NCBI GenBank assembly: GCA_023450935.1
Contig: JAEXGH010000016.1
Span: 124,001-188,000 of the forward strand
Length of the DNA stretch: 64,000 bases
Source of the DNA: Verrucomicrobiota bacterium
Lineage (GTDB): Bacteria; Verrucomicrobiota; Verrucomicrobiia; Opitutales; Intestinicryptomonadaceae
Direction: 5' to 3'
Made by a program: the position numbers and the translations under genes. The stretch's first letter is position 1. Each line of letters opens with the position of its first letter. Positions 60,067-64,000 of the stretch are shown one piece after another. The notes below the pieces were generated by a model. It searched no databases. It had not been told where the DNA came from and saw only the letters and a program-made list of their open reading frames with translations.

Positions 60067-60079
60067 TCTCATTGCCTTA

Positions 60080-63000
60080 TTACAAAGTTTCATTTAACAG
60101 TTGGATTTCCGAATATTCGGGCGACTTTTTGTTCGAGGCGTTGTTGAGGAACTCCACGCACATCGCCTTCGCCTCTGGATTCTTCCCCTGCCCCGACAAC
60201 AACTTCGCCGAAGCCAAAACCGCCTTGCCCGTCCAGTTGTAGCAGTTGGCAAAACCCAACGCGCAGCGGTCGTAATACATGAGGGCGTCGTCGATTTTAT
60301 TTTGCGCCTGCGACATTTCGCCGAGTTTGTAAAGGGCCTCCGCGTGGGCTTCGCCGCGCCAAGCGGGCGAGCGCAGAACCTTTTCGTATTCCTTCTTTGC
60401 CTGATTGCGTTTGCCGAGTTTCGAATAGGCGTCGCCCTTGTAGATTACAGCCTTTGCGGCGCGTTCGTCGCCGGGGAATTCCTCCTCTATTTCAGTGTAG
60501 AGCTTGAGGACTTCGCCCCAGTTTTTCTGGCGTTGTTCGAGCGAAGCCGCCGCGAAGAGAATGTCGATACCGTATTCGAATTCTTCGCGCTCGCGCCCCT
60601 CTTTATACGCCTTGCGAGCCTGCGCCGCCCCGTATTTTTCGTTCTGCGCGCCGATGTAGACGAGTGTTCTTACCGACGCCTTTTTGAGGTCGTCGTCGTT
60701 GAACATTTTATCGTGTTTGACGGGTTTGCCGATATTGTCAAGCACCATCAGCATTCTGTATTCAAGCGTCTGGTTTTTTGCCTTTCGCGCCTTTTCCAAG
60801 ATTCCGCCGAACACCGCCTCCGTTCCGCCCTTCGGGTAGGTTGCAATCTGTTTTTCGTATTTGGCGAGCAGGTCTTCGAGAATCTTTTTATCTTTGAAAA
60901 GGTTTACACCGAACTTCTTGTCGCGCTTGAAACTTTCGTAAAGTTGCTTGTCGATTCTCGGGTGCGAGTGGAAGTAGCGGTAGCGTTCCGCGGGAACGGC
61001 AACCATGTCGGCAAGCAGCTTTTTGTCGGTAAACAACTGCTGCAGGAATTCGGAAGACGCCTTCATTTTTGCCATATTGGCATTGTAGATTTTTTCGTAT
61101 GCCAAAATCATTCTGTCTACGGCGTCGTCTTTGGGATTGCCGCCGAACTTTTCTATTGCCGAAGAGAACTCGTGCAGGGCATCGGCGGGCGCACCGAGCA
61201 TTTCCAGAGCCTTGCCCCTATTGTAGGCCGCCTCCGACAAATTTCCCTGCGGGTATTTCTTGACGTATTCGTCCATAAGGGCGATTTCGTCGCTGTATTT
61301 TTCCACATTGTGCAGAAGTTTTGCCGCCTGCATATAGGCGCTGTCGATAAACGTTTTGTTCTTGGTGAACTGCTCCACTTTTTTGTAGTGGGAAGTCGCG
61401 ATTGCAACCTCGTTGACGTTTGCGTAAATGTCGCCGAGGAAGAATTCAACTTCGCCGCGCAGACCGCTTTTTGGGAAACGCTGGATGAAATCTTCAAGGG
61501 TGTCGCGCGCTTCGGTAAAGTTGCCCGCGCCGAACGCCGCAACACCCCTGCGGTAGAGCCCGTCTTCGCAATAGACGCCGACGGGGAAGGTTTCCGTCAT
61601 AGTCTTGAACATTTTCATCGCCTTTTCAAAGTCGCCTTTTGCCATATAACCCATGCCCGTCCAATACATGCAGGACTCCGACAGGGTGGAATCGGGATAC
61701 CGTTTGATGTATCCAGTGAAGACTTTTATGAGGTCGTCGTATTTTTTCTTGGAAAGCCACGTTTTGCCCAAGAGGAATATGACATCGCGCGACTGCGACG
61801 CCTCGTCGCCGTTTTCGGCAATGAATTTCTGGGCGGTTGCGTAGAAGACATCGTATTCTTTTTTCTTGAGGTAATACTGAATAAGCCCGAGGTTCACGTC
61901 TTTTTCATACTGACCGTTTTTGAACTGCTTCAGATACTCGTTGCCGAGTTCGAACATTGTCTCGAGCTTGTTCACCCTAAGTGCGCAAACGATTGCCGCG
62001 AAATAGAAGTCCTCTATATTTTGGTGTTTGGGGAACTGCTTCAGAAGCTGGTAATACGCCCAGAAGCTTTCGTAGTCGCGCTGGGAGAGCATGTAGTTGT
62101 TGGCGACTCTCGCCATGAGCTGGTCGCCCATCTGCGGAACCGTCTGCGCAGCCTTGAGCATGGACTCGAGCGTCTTGAGCTTATTCGAGGAGTCCACAAC
62201 CTGCGGGCTGTTGGGATTGAGGCGTTTTGCCGCGTTGAGTTTTGCTGTTTCGTCGGCTATGAACTGCCTGAAGTTTGCAATCATAACGTCCCTATCGAAA
62301 ACGAGGTTAAAGAAAACCATTGCCTCGCTGTATTTACCCTGTTTGGAAAGCTCGTCGCCCGCCTTGATGAACTCTATGTTCAGGGACGGGTCGTTTCTTG
62401 CCACGTTGTTGTAAACCATGTAGGGTATGTATTTGCGGGCGTCGTCGTATTTCTTTTCGGCGAAGCAGCCCTGAATGAGCGCGGAGGCAGCCATTACCTT
62501 GTCGTCGGTCTTCGCCGATTCGTTCAGAAGCCTTTCGAACCACGGCTTGCCGATTTTCCACTTTCTATTGTTGAAAAGCGACACGCAAATGCGGCGGACA
62601 AGCTCGAACTTCTCCTTGTTGGAGAGTTTGGAGGCGTAGGGCTGCTTAAGCAGAAGCGAGCGCGTAGCAACGGCGTTTTCGAACTGCTTGATTGCCTCGA
62701 AGCAATTCGACTTGGTCTTGATTGCGTCGATTACAAATTCGCCGTCGGGATAATTCTTGATTACCTTGTCGAAACCGGCAACCGCCTTTTTGACGAGCGC
62801 GGGGTTGGCATAGCCGCCCGCGTCGTATTCCTGCAGGTAGCTGTATGCCTCGAAGAAGTAGAATTGCTGCAAAAGCGCGCGCAGGGCCTTGTCTTCCGAG
62901 CTTTCGATTCGCTTGATAAGCTCGACGATATACGGGCGCGCTTCCAAATATCTGTGCGCGTTCGCCAAGTTTACGGCTTCGTCCTTAAGTTCGGTAGTGC

Positions 63001-63097
63001 TCATATTCGCGGCGTCCTGCGCGTAGGCGCAGGCGGAACAAACCGCTAGCAAAACGGCGACTGCCGCTTTTTTTATGGTGTTCAATCCAAGCTTCAT
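60080..63097 (-). CDS. Large exported TPR-repeat protein
   Basis: 1005 aa with a signal peptide (KAAVAVLLAVCSACAYA). It contains many TPR-like motifs along its length (GKYSEAMVFFNLVFDRD, YDDLIKVFTGYIKRYPDSTL, GDFEKAMKMFKTMTETFP, AYNRGKALEMLGAPADALHE, GDAYSKLGKRNQAKKEYEKV). YPDS/FPKS-type ends recall YbgF/CpoB and BamD-like TPRs. It is likely a periplasmic scaffold. It is the first gene of a three-gene cluster with the poly-Asp protein and the vWA membrane protein. The 255-nt gap to ilvB shows A/T-rich sequence but no clear repeat. Confidence 0.88.
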   Translation of the reverse strand: MKLGLNTIKKAAVAVLLAVCSACAYAQDAANMSTTELKDEAVNLANAHRYLEARPYIVELIKRIESSEDKALRALLQQFYFFEAYSYLQEYDAGGYANPALVKKAVAGFDKVIKNYPDGEFVIDAIKTKSNCFEAIKQFENAVATRSLLLKQPYASKLSNKEKFELVRRICVSLFNNRKWKIGKPWFERLLNESAKTDDKVMAASALIQGCFAEKKYDDARKYIPYMVYNNVARNDPSLNIEFIKAGDELSKQGKYSEAMVFFNLVFDRDVMIANFRQFIADETAKLNAAKRLNPNSPQVVDSSNKLKTLESMLKAAQTVPQMGDQLMARVANNYMLSQRDYESFWAYYQLLKQFPKHQNIEDFYFAAIVCALRVNKLETMFELGNEYLKQFKNGQYEKDVNLGLIQYYLKKKEYDVFYATAQKFIAENGDEASQSRDVIFLLGKTWLSKKKYDDLIKVFTGYIKRYPDSTLSESCMYWTGMGYMAKGDFEKAMKMFKTMTETFPVGVYCEDGLYRRGVAAFGAGNFTEARDTLEDFIQRFPKSGLRGEVEFFLGDIYANVNEVAIATSHYKKVEQFTKNKTFIDSAYMQAAKLLHNVEKYSDEIALMDEYVKKYPQGNLSEAAYNRGKALEMLGAPADALHEFSSAIEKFGGNPKDDAVDRMILAYEKIYNANMAKMKASSEFLQQLFTDKKLLADMVAVPAERYRYFHSHPRIDKQLYESFKRDKKFGVNLFKDKKILEDLLAKYEKQIATYPKGGTEAVFGGILEKARKAKNQTLEYRMLMVLDNIGKPVKHDKMFNDDDLKKASVRTLVYIGAQNEKYGAAQARKAYKEGREREEFEYGIDILFAAASLEQRQKNWGEVLKLYTEIEEEFPGDERAAKAVIYKGDAYSKLGKRNQAKKEYEKVLRSPAWRGEAHAEALYKLGEMSQAQNKIDDALMYYDRCALGFANCYNWTGKAVLASAKLLSGQGKNPEAKAMCVEFLNNASNKKSPEYSEIQLLNETL

Positions 63098-63352
63098 TTT
63101 TTCTTATTTTTAAAGTTTACACACAACGCCGATTTCGGCGCGCCATATTCCGCCGCCGAACCGATTGTCGCTTTAGGTGGATTATTCAACAAAACAATTG
63201 CGCACTTTTCCAGCTTTTTTTTAAGTAATTGCAAACTTTATACACAAAAAACTGTTGAAGAAATATCCAGAAAGTGTAAACTGCCACGCATTTTTACCAC
63301 GGGGTCGTGCGCGTTTTCGGCGCTCGCGCCCATACAATCAGCGACTATTACA

Positions 63353-64000
63353 ATGAAAAAGACAACAAAAGCCCCCTCTCAAACACGACTCCCCGCCCCT
63401 ATGAAAGGCGCGGATGTCCTCGTTAAATGTTTGGAAAACGAGGGCGTAGACACGCTTTTTGCATACCCCGGCGGGCAGTCGATAGACCTGCACGAAGCGT
63501 TTTCGCACTCGAAGAAAATCCGCGTAATACTCCCCCGCCACGAGCAGGGTTGCGGGTTTATGGCGCAGGGTTATGCGCGCTCAACCGGCAAAGTCGGCGT
63601 ATGCATGGCGACGAGCGGCCCGGGGGCAATGAATTTGCTCACGACAATTTCCGACGCGTTTATGGACAGCATTCCGATGGTTGCAATCACCGGACAGGTG
63701 TTCCAGTCGCTCATAGGCAAAAGCGCGTTTCAGGAAACCGACGTGTTCGGCATGACGCTGCCCGTCGTAAAGCACAGTTATTTGGTGCTCAATGCCGAGG
63801 ACATTCCGCAAATCATAAAGGAGGCGTTCCTCATCGCAAAAAGCGGACGCCCGGGACCGGTTGTAATCGACCTGCCCAAAGACGTCCAGCAGAAGGTGTT
63901 CACGCCCGACTTCGACGCGAAGCCGGATCTTCCGGGGCTGCCGAAAATTCCGCATGCCTCCGACGAACAGCTGCTTGAGCTGCTCGATTTGGTTTCTAAG
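63353..64000 (+). CDS. ilvB: Acetolactate synthase large subunit, 3'-truncated by window edge
   Basis: First 216 residues of a TPP-dependent acetolactate synthase (branched-chain amino acid synthesis). Conserved N-terminal blocks are MKGADVLVKCLENEGVDTLF, AYPGGQSIDLHEAF, RHEQGCGFMAQGYAR (catalytic Glu for TPP activation), ATSGPGAMNLLTTISDA, DSIPMVAITGQV and GRPGPVVIDLPKDVQ. PGGQ replaces the more frequent PGG(A/S). The frame is open to the window end. ATG 63353 is chosen although the conserved part begins about 17 residues later. The gene is divergent from the TPR cluster. Confidence 0.94.
   Translation, partial: MKKTTKAPSQTRLPAPMKGADVLVKCLENEGVDTLFAYPGGQSIDLHEAFSHSKKIRVILPRHEQGCGFMAQGYARSTGKVGVCMATSGPGAMNLLTTISDAFMDSIPMVAITGQVFQSLIGKSAFQETDVFGMTLPVVKHSYLVLNAEDIPQIIKEAFLIAKSGRPGPVVIDLPKDVQQKVFTPDFDAKPDLPGLPKIPHASDEQLLELLDLVSK

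Noticed and set aside
60101..63049. Very long open frame (982 codons) on the plus strand opposite the TPR gene
   Set aside because: It is the antisense shadow of a gene with a signal peptide and clear TPR motifs. Its translation has no recognisable domain, and the codon pattern of the sense gene explains the absence of stops.
63098..63352. Attenuator or riboswitch before ilvB
   Set aside because: I could not find a leader peptide rich in branched-chain codons or a convincing terminator/antiterminator pair.

Overview
The window reads as a chromosomal segment from an anaerobic Gram-negative member of the PVC group, most likely Verrucomicrobiota (Opitutia-like). This is inferred, not proven. 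The supporting genes are a PEP-CTERM surface protein, a Tat-exported Gfo/Idh oxidoreductase, a secreted GH78 rhamnosidase, lipid A (ArnA/ArnD) and LPS-transport (LptC/OstA-like) genes, pyruvate:ferredoxin oxidoreductase and FabV. Gene content is almost entirely housekeeping. I see no prophage, transposase, CRISPR array or plasmid module.

Layout. 0-1.85 kb: 3' part of recF overlapping a MidA-like methyltransferase. 2.66-6.17 kb (-): aroC, an unknown P-loop-like gene, hisC and hisB, all joined by ATGA overlaps. 6.3-9.1 kb (+): CPBP membrane protease and RlhA-type U32 protein. 9.15-13.3 kb (-): rpsB-tsf, folD, rpmJ-rpmE2 (both zinc-free type) and mtaB. 13.8-15.9 kb (+): hisH, gltA. 16.3-21.4 kb (-): thymidine phosphorylase, a Cys-rich lipoprotein, rhamnosidase, secreted thioredoxin. 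21.65-23.9 kb (+): xseB, dxs, initiator tRNA. 24.9-28.7 kb (-): dnaE. 28.9-31 kb (+): zinc-ribbon protein, SulP transporter. 31-36.5 kb (-): trxB, prmA, yhaM-like, rdgB, secreted galM, exonuclease-BRCT. 36.6 kb (+): tatD. 37.8-49.5 kb (-): serS, ffh, ispA, fabV, PFOR, PEP-CTERM protein. 49.6-52.7 kb (+): MBL hydrolase, LptC/OstA protein. 52.8-63.1 kb (-): TPR/vWA envelope cluster, arnA-type decarboxylase, arnD, Sel1 protein, Gfo/Idh. The window ends in the 5' part of ilvB.

The striking feature is between the genes. About thirty-three copies of a short palindromic repeat (family A) sit in seven intergenic clusters. The central arms differ between copies, but both arms change together: ATTGAAC/GTTCAAT, ATTGGC/GCCAAT, ATTGCC/GGCAAT, ATCGGC/GCCGAT, ATTACC/GGTAAT and others. 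The flanking stem covaries as well. Family A is interleaved with longer palindromic elements (families B-E). Several elements directly abut or supply the stop codon of the neighbouring gene. Next to the initiator tRNA, the tRNA 3' end is duplicated with a 174-nt period, together with inverted T-arm fragments. I regard this covarying, stop-codon-adjacent hairpin system as the best candidate for something undescribed.

Other points worth a look: a G8 tract in the putative promoter of the PEP-CTERM gene; near-leaderless promoters at ispA and dnaE; a LptC/OstA protein with four OstA-like units; a poly-aspartate-tailed protein in the TPR/vWA cluster; and a degenerate P-loop protein translationally coupled inside an aromatic/histidine biosynthesis operon.
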